Source: Jannaschia donghaensis (lineage in GTDB: Bacteria > Pseudomonadota > Alphaproteobacteria > Rhodobacterales > Rhodobacteraceae). From it: DNA of 64,000 nt. The notes beneath the pieces are model-generated. The model ran no database searches. It had not been told where the DNA came from and saw only the letters and a list, made by a program, of their open reading frames with translations. The DNA lies in assembly GCF_001403795.1 (NCBI RefSeq), contig NZ_CXSU01000005.1, forward strand, positions 465,597 through 529,596, in the 5' to 3' direction. This document shows, piece after piece, positions 8,727-17,491 of this stretch (position 1 is the first letter of the stretch; each line of letters opens with the position of its first letter). The position numbers were made by a program, and so were the translations under genes.

Positions 8727-11360
8727 TCAGAACCGATCGAGCAGGCGGCGCAGGTAGTCGAGTTCCAACTCCGGTCGATCACGCTCGCCCGAGCGGCGAC
8801 GGATTTCATCCATCAGATCGCGTGCGCGGCGCTGGGCTTCGGGCCCCTCGCCCAGGGACTCTGTGCTGCCGATCTGACCGCCCTCACCCGATTGCCGACC
8901 CAAAGGGTCGCGGTCGATGGCGCGGCCAGGCCGGTCGCCCTGCTGCCCCTGATTGCCGGGCTGATCGCTGCCGGGCGGGCGGTCGCCGGCAAGCGCGCGG
9001 CCCAGCTCCTGCATCCCGTCGCGCAGCGCATCCATGGCGCGCGCCTGATCGTCGAGCGCACCGCCCAGATTGCCATCGGCAAGATCCTGTTCGGCATCCT
9101 CCATCGCGCCCTCGGCCCGACCAAGGGCCTCGCGCGCGGCATCGCCGGCTTCGGTGCCTGCGCCGGGCAGGTTGCCGCGCAGCGTCTCCAGTCCCTGCCG
9201 CAGAGCCTCCTGGCGCTGGGCCAACTCCTCGGGGCTGCCGCCCTGACCGCCGCCCTGTCCGGGCTGCTGGTTCGGCTGGCCCTGGCTGCCGCCACCCTGA
9301 CCGGGGGACTGGGACTGCTGGTTCTCGCCCTGCTCCCCCTGCTGACCTTGACCCTGTTGCTGGCCCTGACCCGGCGAATGCTGTTCGGACTGACCTTGCC
9401 CGCTGCCGTTTGCACCCTCGTTCTGCTGGCTTTCGCCGGCCTGCGCGTCCGGGTTGAACTGCTCCTGCAGCTGGCGGAACGCTTCGTCCGACAGGCCCTG
9501 CTGTTCGCGCAATTGCTCGCGCAGGTCATCCATCGCCTGCTGACCCTCGCCCTGCTGACCTTCACCGCCGCCGCCCTGCCCTTGGGTGACCTGCATGTTC
9601 TCCATCATCTCCTGCAGCTGGCGCAGCAATTCCTGCGCCTCGGCGGTGCGACCCTGGCGCATCAGCTCCTCGATGCGTTCCATCATCTCGTCCAGCATGT
9701 CGGGCGTGATTTCCTGCGTTTCACCCTGGGCCTGCTGTTGCTGTCCCTGCTCGCCTTCCTGCTGGGCAAGCTGGCGGGTGTAATCGTCCATAGCCTCGCG
9801 CATTTCCGCCATCAGGCGGTCGATCTCTTCGGGGGAAGCCCCTTGACGGATGGCTTCGGCCAGCCGCTCCTGCGCCTCGCGCAAGCGGGCCAGTGCACTG
9901 TCGAGAGACCCTTCCTCGATCCGGACGGCGGCCTGCCAAAGCATTTCGGCCACCTGATCGCGGGTCTCCAGCGTCAGCGGCCCTTCGTCCAGCCGGCGAA
10001 TGGCCATGCGGGTGATGATATAAGCGGTGGGCGCGTTCCAGCTGCCGTCGGCCTGCCAAGTCACGGCCTTGAGCAGGCGAGAGACACGGTCGCGGTTGGC
10101 CCGCGACCAGTTCAGGTCGCGACGCTGTTCGATCAAGGCGCTTGCGATGGGATCATAGAAGGCCCGACCGGGCAGTGTCATCTGCGCGACCGTCGTGCCG
10201 GTCTGATTGGCGGCGTCGCTGGCGCGCAGGGTGATGGTGACGGGCATGTCGGCCAGCGGATGCTCGGTCAGTTCGGCGCGGAAGGTTTCCACGATATCCG
10301 CGCGGTCGCCTGAAATAGGCAGCGACATGTCGAGGGTCAGCGGCGCGCGCGGTTCCGGCTCGATCGTCAGACCGTGGCGACGCTCGGCCGCATCGGGGTC
10401 GAGTGCGATGGTTATTTCTGCCGCGGTCACGCCGTAGTCGTCGCTGGCGGTCCAAGGCAGGGTGACCAGATCAGGGAACTCGAATGCCGGATCGCCAGCG
10501 ACGGCGATGTCGGGTTCTGCGTCGGGCGTTGCTGTCAGGGTCCAGAGGGGGGTGTCGTCCACCCCGTCGATGGACAGGGTGCCGGACTGAGTGACGACGA
10601 AGTCCTGCAACGGCTCCGACGGAAGGGTTTCGGTCCGGCCCGAGACGGTCTCGCTGACGGCGAGGGCACCGACCTCGCCGTAAAGGCGCAGAGTCACCCG
10701 CGTGCCTTCGGGGACGTTCACAGGCCCCGGATCTATGTCGTTGAGATATAGCGTCGGCAAACCCGTATGGCGCGGCGGCTCCAGCCAGCCTTCCCATGCG
10801 GGACCGGTCGCGACTTGGCTGCCGGCCCCCGGCAGCGCGGGCACCTCAGGAACGCGCCAGAGCGTACCGAAAAGCAAGGCGACGGCGGCCAGAAGGACGG
10901 CCATGTAGCGCAGGGCGTAAGGGTCGCGGCGCGACACCCGCAGGTCGCCCGGCACGGCACGCGCCCCGGCCAGACGGTCGGCCATGCGACGACGATGCGC
11001 CTCCCAGACGGCGGCGGCCTGAGGGTCGTCGGACCCTACCGCCATGTCATCGGAGAGCGCCGAGAGCGGCCTTCCGGGCAGGGTTGCGTCCAGACGGGCC
11101 AGCGCATCGGCGCGGGTGGGCGCGCGGAAATCCCACATACCGACGACGAAAAGGGCGATGGCGACAAGGCCGGCGGCAGCGAGCGCGGGCAGTTCCCACA
11201 AGTTGGGAAGGATACCGGACGCCCAGATGGCCAGTCCGACGAACAGCACCGTCCACATCGGCCAGAACGCACGGGTCACCCGCTCGGCCCAGAGGCCGAG
11301 ATGGGTCAGGCGCACGGCTCCGGCGAGGGAGCGCTTGGGGGGCGGCGTGCTGTCGGTCAA
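8727..11360 (-). CDS. TIGR02302/DUF4175 large membrane protein
   Basis: An 877-residue alphaproteobacterial protein of unknown function. Three hydrophobic segments occupy the first 170 residues (about 33-50, 58-78 and 150-170), followed by a mostly extracytoplasmic region. From about residue 530 to 830 the sequence is dominated by Gln, Gly and Glu, with long helical QELLRQLQEMMENMQ-like stretches and then QGQQQGQGQQGEQ-like repeats. The start is a TTG at 11360; I accept it because a strong GGGAGG lies 5-6 bp upstream and no ATG or GTG fits better. The start lies 36 bp upstream of the lysA stop on the same strand, so lysA and this gene could be co-transcribed. Family membership is clear; role is unknown. 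Confidence 0.86.
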   Translation of the reverse strand: MTDSTPPPKRSLAGAVRLTHLGLWAERVTRAFWPMWTVLFVGLAIWASGILPNLWELPALAAAGLVAIALFVVGMWDFRAPTRADALARLDATLPGRPLSALSDDMAVGSDDPQAAAVWEAHRRRMADRLAGARAVPGDLRVSRRDPYALRYMAVLLAAVALLFGTLWRVPEVPALPGAGSQVATGPAWEGWLEPPRHTGLPTLYLNDIDPGPVNVPEGTRVTLRLYGEVGALAVSETVSGRTETLPSEPLQDFVVTQSGTLSIDGVDDTPLWTLTATPDAEPDIAVAGDPAFEFPDLVTLPWTASDDYGVTAAEITIALDPDAAERRHGLTIEPEPRAPLTLDMSLPISGDRADIVETFRAELTEHPLADMPVTITLRASDAANQTGTTVAQMTLPGRAFYDPIASALIEQRRDLNWSRANRDRVSRLLKAVTWQADGSWNAPTAYIITRMAIRRLDEGPLTLETRDQVAEMLWQAAVRIEEGSLDSALARLREAQERLAEAIRQGASPEEIDRLMAEMREAMDDYTRQLAQQEGEQGQQQQAQGETQEITPDMLDEMMERIEELMRQGRTAEAQELLRQLQEMMENMQVTQGQGGGGEGQQGEGQQAMDDLREQLREQQGLSDEAFRQLQEQFNPDAQAGESQQNEGANGSGQGQSEQHSPGQGQQQGQGQQGEQGENQQSQSPGQGGGSQGQPNQQPGQGGGQGGSPEELAQRQEALRQGLETLRGNLPGAGTEAGDAAREALGRAEGAMEDAEQDLADGNLGGALDDQARAMDALRDGMQELGRALAGDRPPGSDQPGNQGQQGDRPGRAIDRDPLGRQSGEGGQIGSTESLGEGPEAQRRARDLMDEIRRRSGERDRPELELDYLRRLLDRF

Positions 11361-11396
11361 TCGACCCTCCCGATGTCTGTCCCTAGGAAGGTAGGG

Positions 11397-12665
11397 TCAT
11401 TCGAGCCAATGGGGAACACTATCGCGCGAAATCATCTCGTCATAGGTCGGACGCGGGCGGATCACCGCGTATTGATCGCCCTGCACCAAAACCTCGGGGA
11501 TGAGGGGGCGGGAGTTGTATTCACTGGACATCACGGCACCGTAAGCCCCGGCGGACCGGAAGGCGATCAGGTCGCCTGCGTCCACCTGCGGCATATCGCG
11601 TCCCTTGGCGAAGGTATCGCCCGTTTCGCAGATGGGGCCGACGATATCGAAGGCGCGGGTGTCCGCCCCCGGCGTGGGTTCGATCACCGGAACGATGTCG
11701 TGGTGCGCACCGTACATCGCCGGACGGATCAGGTCGTTCATTGCCGCGTCCACGATCAGGAAATCGCGGCCCTCGCCTTCCTTAACGAAGATGGTCGAGG
11801 TCAGCAGGATCCCCGCATTGCCCGCGATCAAGCGGCCGGGTTCAATCTCGATCTCGCAGCCCAGATCCCCTACCTCCTCGCGGATGACCTGCCCGTATTC
11901 CATCGGCACGGGCGGGGCGAGGTTGGAGCGGGCATAGGGAATGCCGAGGCCCCCGCCCAGATCGAGGCGCGTGATTTCATGCCCGTCCTCGCGCAACGCC
12001 CGCGTCAGGTCGGCGACCTTGCGATACGCGGCGCGGAACGGGTCGAGGTCGGTCAGCTGGCTGCCGATGTGGACGTCGATGCCCACGACCTTCAGCCCCG
12101 GTAGGCTTGCCAATTCGGCATAGACCTCGCGGGCGCGGGCGATGGGGATGCCGAACTTGTTGTCGGATTTACCCGTCGCGATCTTCTCGTGCGTCTTGGC
12201 GTCGACATCTGGGTTCACGCGCACGGTGACGGGCACGTCGAGGCCCATTTCGGCGGCGATCTTCGACAGAAGACGGTATTCCGGCTCGGATTCCAGGTTG
12301 ATCTGGCGGATGCCGTTTTCGAGGACGTAGCGCATCTCGGCTTCGGTCTTGCCCACACCCGAGAACACGATCCGGTCGCCCGGTACCCCGGCGGCGCGGG
12401 CGCGGCGGTATTCGCCCTCCGACACGACGTCCATGCCGGCCCCGGCATCGCCCAGCAGCTTGAGGATGGCGACGTTGGACGCTGCCTTGACGGCGTAGCA
12501 GACCAGATGCGGCCCCCAGGCAAGGGCCTCATCGAACAGATGGAAATGGCGCAGCAGGGTCGCGGCGGAATAGACATAGGCCGGCGTGCCGACCCCGCGC
12601 GCGATGTCCGACAGCGGCACGTCTTCGGCGTGCAGCATGCCATCGCGGTAGAGGAAATGATCCAT
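11397..12665 (-). CDS. lysA: Diaminopimelate decarboxylase (LysA)
   Basis: A 422-residue PLP enzyme that decarboxylates meso-diaminopimelate to lysine, the last step of lysine synthesis. The alanine-racemase-like N-terminal barrel holds the PLP lysine Lys60 in CYAVKA. The glycine-rich phosphate-binding loop LDLGGGLGIPY and the C-terminal catalytic Cys in GPICETGDTFA are present. The start ATG lies 1 bp after the stop of the DUF2834 gene (TGA-C-ATG), so the two are translationally coupled. The DUF4175 gene follows directly. Confidence 0.96.
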   Translation of the reverse strand: MDHFLYRDGMLHAEDVPLSDIARGVGTPAYVYSAATLLRHFHLFDEALAWGPHLVCYAVKAASNVAILKLLGDAGAGMDVVSEGEYRRARAAGVPGDRIVFSGVGKTEAEMRYVLENGIRQINLESEPEYRLLSKIAAEMGLDVPVTVRVNPDVDAKTHEKIATGKSDNKFGIPIARAREVYAELASLPGLKVVGIDVHIGSQLTDLDPFRAAYRKVADLTRALREDGHEITRLDLGGGLGIPYARSNLAPPVPMEYGQVIREEVGDLGCEIEIEPGRLIAGNAGILLTSTIFVKEGEGRDFLIVDAAMNDLIRPAMYGAHHDIVPVIEPTPGADTRAFDIVGPICETGDTFAKGRDMPQVDAGDLIAFRSAGAYGAVMSSEYNSRPLIPEVLVQGDQYAVIRPRPTYDEMISRDSVPHWLE

Positions 12666-12666
12666 G

Positions 12667-12975
12667 TCAGCGGCTCCGCAAGAACAGATAGAGCGGCAGG
12701 CCAAGCGAGACGCCCACGAGATAAGTCGCGGGAATTGCGATCAGGCCCAGCCAGTTGCGGGTTTTCACGGCCTCATAGACGATCCAGACCGTCAAGGTCA
12801 CGGCGGCCACCGTCAGATCCCAGACCAACCCCGATGACGCGTCGTTGACGTGCCAGGCATCGATCATCGCGCCGATGTCCCAATCGTTCGCCTGCAACCA
12901 CGGAATGAAGTAGCGCATCGGCAGGATTACCCCCGCCATGCAGAGCAGGAGCCAGAGGATGCGGATCGGTTTCAT
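12667..12975 (-). CDS. Small membrane protein, DUF2834-like
   Basis: A 102-residue protein with three predicted membrane segments: residues 6-24, about 49-66 and 74-96. The spacing and the WDLTVAAVTLTVWIVYEA segment resemble DUF2834 proteins. No enzymatic motif is present. It is the first gene of a minus-strand unit with lysA (1 bp apart); the pairing is common in this group, but a lysine-related role is only inferred. Confidence 0.75.
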   Translation of the reverse strand: MKPIRILWLLLCMAGVILPMRYFIPWLQANDWDIGAMIDAWHVNDASSGLVWDLTVAAVTLTVWIVYEAVKTRNWLGLIAIPATYLVGVSLGLPLYLFLRSR

Positions 12976-13126
12976 GGCGTCTCTCCCGTCGGGTGTCGCG
13001 CTTCTATAGGGAACGATTCACCGGGTTGGAACTGCGGGACCCTCCGGCAGGGGGTATTTTGGGTCTGAAGACACAAGCGGGGTGACGTGACGCGGCAGGA
13101 CGTTGCGACACGATGTTGCGCCGCCG

Positions 13127-13155
13127 TTGACCTGTGGGGTGCCGGACCGCATATC
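13127..13155 (+). promoter_or_regulatory. Candidate sigma-70 promoter for ETF-QO
   Basis: TTGACC at 13127-13132 and CATATC at 13150-13155 are separated by 17 bp, 32 bp upstream of the ETF-QO start. The -35 box is good and the -10 box is fair. This comes from reading the sequence only, with no transcript evidence. Confidence 0.4.
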
Positions 13156-13186
13156 GAGATTGATAAATTCGACGAGGGAGACCACC

Positions 13187-14833
13187 ATGTCCGATGCACC
13201 GACACGCGAAGCGATGGAATACGATGTCGTCATCGTGGGCGCGGGGCCCGCGGGCCTTTCGGCGGCGATCCGGCTCAAGCAGCTGGATGCCGATCTGCAG
13301 GTCGTTGTGTTGGAAAAAGGCTCGGAAGTCGGGGCGCATATCCTGTCGGGGGCGGTGCTGGACCCCTGCGGCCTGAACGCGCTGATCCCCGACTGGAAGA
13401 AGAAGGGGGCACCCCTGAATGTTCCGGTCACATCGGATGCGTTCTTCGTTCTGGGCGAAGAGGGCAAGGTGCGCGTTCCCAACGCCGTGATGCCGCCGCT
13501 CATGTCAAACCACGGCAACTACGTCGTGTCGATGGGCAACGTCTGCCGCTGGATGGCCGAACAGGCCGAGGAATTGGGCGTCGAGATATTCCCCGGCATG
13601 GCCTGTTCCGAAATCGTCTGGGACGGCGACCGTGTGAAAGGCGTCGTCGCCGGTGAATTCGGGCGCAACGCCGACGGGACCGAAGGGCCGGGGTACGAGC
13701 CGGGGATGGAGTTGCACGGCAAATACGTGATGCTGGGCGAAGGCGTGCGGGGATCGCTGTCCAAGCAGGTGATCGCCTATCACAAGTTGGATGCGGACGC
13801 GGACGTGCAGAAATACGGCCTCGGCATGAAGGAAATCTGGGAAATCGACCCCGACAAGCACACGCCCGGCAAGGTCGTGCACACGATGGGCTGGCCGCTG
13901 GGCAAGAACGCGGGCGGCGGGTCGTTCATCTATCATCTGGATAACAATCAGGTCTATGTCGGCTTCGTCGTGCACCTGAACTACAAGAACCCCTATGTTT
14001 TCCCGTACATGGAGTTCCAGAAATTCAAGCACCACCCGATGGTCGCCGAGCTTCTGAAGGGTGGCAAGCGCGTCGCCTACGGGGCCCGCGCGATCACAGA
14101 AGGCGGGTATCAGTCGCTGCCCAAGACGGCGTTTCCGGGCGGCGTCCTGCTGGGCTGTGCCGCCGGCATGGTCAACGTCCCGCGCATCAAGGGCAACCAC
14201 AACGCGATGCTGTCGGGCAAAGCGGCCGCCGAGGCCGCGCACGAGGCCATTCAGGCCGGGCGCGCGGGCGATGTGCTGGACGGCTATGACACCGAAGTGC
14301 GCGAGGGGGCCATCGGCAAGGACCTCAAGCGCGTGCGCAACGTCAAGCCGCTGTGGTCCAAGTACGGGCTGACCGCGTCGCTGACGGTGGGCGGCGCGGA
14401 CATGTGGCTGCAGAATCTGACCGGCTGGTCGCCGCTGAACGTGGCACACGGCAAGAACGACGCAGACTCGACCGAGGAGGCGTCGAAGCATCAGGAAATC
14501 GTCTATCCCAAGCCTGACGGCAAATTGTCGTTCGACCGGCTGACCAACGTCGCCTTCAGCTTCACCAACCACGAGGAAAGCCAGCCCGCGCACCTGAAAC
14601 TGAAGGACGCGAGTGTCCCGGTCGCGATAAACCTGCCGAAATATGCCGGCCCTTCGGCGCGATATTGCCCGGCCGGCGTTTACGAATTCGTGGGCGAAGG
14701 CGACGCGGCGAAATTCCAGATCAACTTCCAGAATTGCGTCCACTGCAAGACTTGCGACATCAAGGACCCGTCCCAGAACATCGTCTGGACGACACCGCAG
14801 GGCGGCGATGGGCCGAATTACCCGAACATGTGA
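13187..14833 (+). CDS. Electron transfer flavoprotein-ubiquinone oxidoreductase
   Basis: This 548-residue FAD/[4Fe-4S] membrane-associated enzyme passes electrons from ETF (acyl-CoA and amino-acid dehydrogenases) to ubiquinone. The FAD-binding GAGPAG is at residues 18-23. The iron-sulfur cluster ligands are Cys494 and the C-terminal cluster Cys517, Cys520 and Cys523 (NCVHCKTC), followed by the conserved DPSQNIVWTTPQGG tail. The chosen ATG has a good Shine-Dalgarno (GGGAG) 9 bp upstream; an in-frame ATG at 13103 lacks homology. It diverges from the DUF2834-lysA unit and is followed by a terminator. Confidence 0.97.
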   Translation: MSDAPTREAMEYDVVIVGAGPAGLSAAIRLKQLDADLQVVVLEKGSEVGAHILSGAVLDPCGLNALIPDWKKKGAPLNVPVTSDAFFVLGEEGKVRVPNAVMPPLMSNHGNYVVSMGNVCRWMAEQAEELGVEIFPGMACSEIVWDGDRVKGVVAGEFGRNADGTEGPGYEPGMELHGKYVMLGEGVRGSLSKQVIAYHKLDADADVQKYGLGMKEIWEIDPDKHTPGKVVHTMGWPLGKNAGGGSFIYHLDNNQVYVGFVVHLNYKNPYVFPYMEFQKFKHHPMVAELLKGGKRVAYGARAITEGGYQSLPKTAFPGGVLLGCAAGMVNVPRIKGNHNAMLSGKAAAEAAHEAIQAGRAGDVLDGYDTEVREGAIGKDLKRVRNVKPLWSKYGLTASLTVGGADMWLQNLTGWSPLNVAHGKNDADSTEEASKHQEIVYPKPDGKLSFDRLTNVAFSFTNHEESQPAHLKLKDASVPVAINLPKYAGPSARYCPAGVYEFVGEGDAAKFQINFQNCVHCKTCDIKDPSQNIVWTTPQGGDGPNYPNM

Positions 14834-14843
14834 TCGCACCGCA

Positions 14844-14889
14844 CCGTCTGGAACGAATCCCTGCAATCCAGACGGATGCGGGGATTTTT
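14844..14889 (+). terminator. Terminator with two mutually exclusive hairpins
   Basis: Hairpin B pairs 14856-14865 (AATCCCTGCA) with 14877-14886 (TGCGGGGATT, one wobble) and runs into TTTTT, a standard intrinsic terminator 23 bp after the ETF-QO stop. Hairpin A pairs 14844-14851 (CCGTCTGG) with 14868-14875 (CCAGACGG) and would trap the left arm of B in its loop. Both cannot form together, so the site could be conditional. Confidence 0.75.
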
Positions 14890-15015
14890 CAACCTCGGGC
14901 GGAACGGACCCGGCGGCAGACCGGTCCTGCGACGCCGGATTCGTTGCATCCTGTCCCCACGCCGCCTAGCGTGAGCGAAACGCGGGTCACAGAGCCCCGA
15001 TGCCAGAGGTTTCCC

Positions 15016-16695
15016 ATGTTCCGTTCCCTGCTGCTTGCCGCCACGTGTCTGGCCCCGCTTCCTGCCCTGTCGCAGGGTCTTGCCGGGCCGTATCTTTCCG
15101 CGCGGATCGCGGGCTTCAACAACGATTACGAGGCGGCCGGCGCAAGCTATGCCGATCTGGTCGAACAGGGCGAAACGACGCCGCAAATCCTTGAAAACGC
15201 GCTCATCATCTATTCCGTACTGGGCGACTTCGACAGCGCCGTCGACGTAGCGGATATTCTTACTCAAGACGGTCAGCCCAGTCAGTTCGCTGCCAGTGCG
15301 CGGATGGTCGTCGCCCTGCGCGACGGCGATCTGGCGACGGCCCGCGACCTGCTGGATGATGGCGGCATCGCCGGCCCGTTGCTTGATGGCCTGCTGGACG
15401 GTTGGATCCTGGCCGAGGAGGGCGACATCGAAGGGGCCCTCGCCGCGTTCGATGCCTTGGCCGACCAGGAGGCGTTCACCCCCTTCGGCCTGCGCCACAA
15501 GGCGTATCTGCTGGCGATGACCGGCGACATGGAACAGGCCGACGAGATCATGTCGGGCCGATCCGGTGACGGTCTGTTGAATGCGACGGCACGCGGCATT
15601 GCGGCCCATGGGCAGGTCATGGCGCAACTGGGTCGGCGCGACGATGCACTGGAGCTTGTCACCAAGGCCAATGACGCGACCAGTTCCGCGCTGCTGCGCG
15701 ACATGCAGGCGCGATTGCAGGGGGACGACGATGTGCCCTTCGACCTGATCCGCACGCCGCAGGACGGGATGGCCGAAGCCTATTTCATCTTCGCGGCCCT
15801 TCTGGCCGGGGATTCCTCGGCCACGTTCACGTTGCTCAACGCGCGGGCGGCAAGCGCGCTGCGACCCGACCACGTGGAGGCGCTGGTCCTTATCGCACAG
15901 CTTCTGGAGCAACAGGATCAGCTGGATCTGGCCGCGATGGTTCTTGACGCCGTGCCATCGGAAGACCCCGCCTTCTATGAGGCGGAGATCGCGCGCGCCG
16001 ATATCCTGCTGGCGACGAACGACGACGACGCGGCTGTGCAGGCGCTGCGCTCGCTCACCGACAGCGACGGCGACAAGGTGGAGGTCTGGGCGGCGCTGGC
16101 CGATGCGCTGCGCCGGCTGGACCGCTTCGACGAGTCGGCCAGCGCCTATGACCGCGCGATCGAAATGCTGGCCGAGGTGACGGAGCGCAATTGGCTGCTG
16201 TTCTATGCCCGTGGCATCGCCCGCGAGCGGTTGGACGACTGGCCGGGCGCGGAGCGGGATTTCCGCCGCGCGCTGGAGTTGAACCCCGGCAATCCGAACG
16301 TGCTCAATTATCTCGGCTACGGTCTGGTGGAGCAGCGGATCAAACTGGACGAGGCGCTCGACATGATCGAACAGGCGGTGGAGGCGCGGCCCAACGACGG
16401 GTTCATCGCCGATAGCTTGGCCTGGGTGCTCTACCGACTGGGCCGCTACGAGGAGGCGGTCGAGCCGATGGAGCGGGCGGTGATGCTGACGCCGCTGGAC
16501 CCGCTGATCAACGACCATCTGGGCGACGTTCTCTGGGCTGTGGACCGCAAGCGCGAAGCGCGGTTCCAATGGCGCCGCGCCCTGTCGCTCGACCCGCAGG
16601 AGCAGGAGGACCGGATCCGCCGCAAGTTGGAGGTCGGTCTGGATGTCGTGCTGGAGGAAGAGGGCGGCGTCGGTCCCATCGAAGCCGTCGACTGA
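15016..16695 (+). CDS. Secreted TPR-repeat protein
   Basis: A 559-residue exported protein with a signal peptide (residues 1-17, LPALSQ). It is built almost entirely of tetratricopeptide repeats, best seen from about residue 350 on (for example NPNVLNYLGYGLVEQ and DGFIADSLAWVLYRLGRYEE). Similar periplasmic TPR proteins sit upstream of ispE in many Rhodobacterales, but no enzymatic role is known to me. The start is the ATG that opens the signal peptide; the frame remains open upstream to 14665 without homology. It ends 4 bp before ispE, so the two are co-transcribed. Confidence 0.85.
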   Translation: MFRSLLLAATCLAPLPALSQGLAGPYLSARIAGFNNDYEAAGASYADLVEQGETTPQILENALIIYSVLGDFDSAVDVADILTQDGQPSQFAASARMVVALRDGDLATARDLLDDGGIAGPLLDGLLDGWILAEEGDIEGALAAFDALADQEAFTPFGLRHKAYLLAMTGDMEQADEIMSGRSGDGLLNATARGIAAHGQVMAQLGRRDDALELVTKANDATSSALLRDMQARLQGDDDVPFDLIRTPQDGMAEAYFIFAALLAGDSSATFTLLNARAASALRPDHVEALVLIAQLLEQQDQLDLAAMVLDAVPSEDPAFYEAEIARADILLATNDDDAAVQALRSLTDSDGDKVEVWAALADALRRLDRFDESASAYDRAIEMLAEVTERNWLLFYARGIARERLDDWPGAERDFRRALELNPGNPNVLNYLGYGLVEQRIKLDEALDMIEQAVEARPNDGFIADSLAWVLYRLGRYEEAVEPMERAVMLTPLDPLINDHLGDVLWAVDRKREARFQWRRALSLDPQEQEDRIRRKLEVGLDVVLEEEGGVGPIEAVD

Positions 16696-16699
16696 CGTC

Positions 16700-17491
16700 G
16701 TGCGCACGGGGATCGCGCCGGCCAAGGTCAACCTGACGCTTCACGTGACTGGCCGACGGCCCGACGGATATCACACGCTCGATTCGCTGGTGGCCTTCGC
16801 GGACTTCGGTGACGGGATTACGATCGCACCGGGCGACGGTCTGACGGTGACCGGGCCGTTCGCCGAAGGCGTGCCGATTGACGATGGCAATCTGATCGTC
16901 AGGGCGCTGCGTCTGGCCGGTGTCACGCGCGCCGTGACGCTGGACAAGCGGTTGCCGCACCCCGCGGGCATCGGCGGCGGATCGTCGGATGCGGCGACTG
17001 TTCTGCGCCTGATCGGGGCGACCCTGCCGATCGAAACTGTTCTGAGCCTTGGGGCCGATGTGCCCGTCTGTCTGCACCCGCGAGCGGCACGGATGCGGGG
17101 TATCGGCGAAGTGGTGGAGCGGATCGACATCCCACCCCTTTCGGCTGTTTTGGTCAATCCGGGGCTCGCGGTGCCGACATCCGACGTGTTCCGTGCGCTG
17201 CTGACGCCGAACAACGCGCCGATGGCGGATCTGCCACGTTGGCAGGACGCCGGGGATATGATCGGTTGGCTCGCCACGATGCGCAACGATCTGGAGCAGG
17301 CCGCGATTGCGGTGGCACCGGGTGTTTCGGATGTGCTTACGGCGATCGACGGAACGGGGGCCGGGTTGACCCGGATGTCCGGGTCGGGGGCGACATGCTT
17401 CGGCCTCTACGCTGACGGTGCGGTGGCAAACCGTGCGGCCGCGGCTCTCGCGCAGTCCGGATGGTGGGTGCGGCGCGTCACCCTGCGCTAA
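16700..17491 (+). CDS. ispE: 4-diphosphocytidyl-2-C-methyl-D-erythritol kinase
   Basis: A 263-residue GHMP-family kinase that phosphorylates CDP-methylerythritol in the MEP pathway to isoprenoids. The ATP-binding loop is HPAGIGGGSSDAA (residues 87-99), the N-terminal APAKVNLTLHVTGRRPDGYH is characteristic, and the C-terminal MSGSGATCFGLY completes the fold. Start is GTG at 16700, 4 bp after the TPR gene. It is convergent with the polyprenyl diphosphate synthase gene, a consumer of the pathway, and the two stop codons overlap in a CTAA tetranucleotide. Confidence 0.95.
   Translation: MRTGIAPAKVNLTLHVTGRRPDGYHTLDSLVAFADFGDGITIAPGDGLTVTGPFAEGVPIDDGNLIVRALRLAGVTRAVTLDKRLPHPAGIGGGSSDAATVLRLIGATLPIETVLSLGADVPVCLHPRAARMRGIGEVVERIDIPPLSAVLVNPGLAVPTSDVFRALLTPNNAPMADLPRWQDAGDMIGWLATMRNDLEQAAIAVAPGVSDVLTAIDGTGAGLTRMSGSGATCFGLYADGAVANRAAAALAQSGWWVRRVTLR

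Noticed and set aside
9100-9760. Tandem DNA repeat in the Gln/Gly-rich region
   Set aside because: Repetition is at the codon level (CAG, GGC, CAA mixtures) without a fixed DNA unit.
8892-10313. 473-residue plus-strand open frame with Leu-rich hydrophobic segments
   Set aside because: It is the antisense image of the Gln/Gly-rich tract of the DUF4175 gene (CAG/CTG reversal gives Leu), so the apparent membrane protein is an artefact.
14844-14889. H-type pseudoknot from the two interleaved hairpins
   Set aside because: The loop that must span stem A has only one base, which is sterically impossible; mutually exclusive hairpins fit better.
14818-16731. 637-residue minus-strand open frame opposite the TPR gene
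   Set aside because: No recognisable domain, and the opposite strand encodes a clear signal peptide with TPR repeats.
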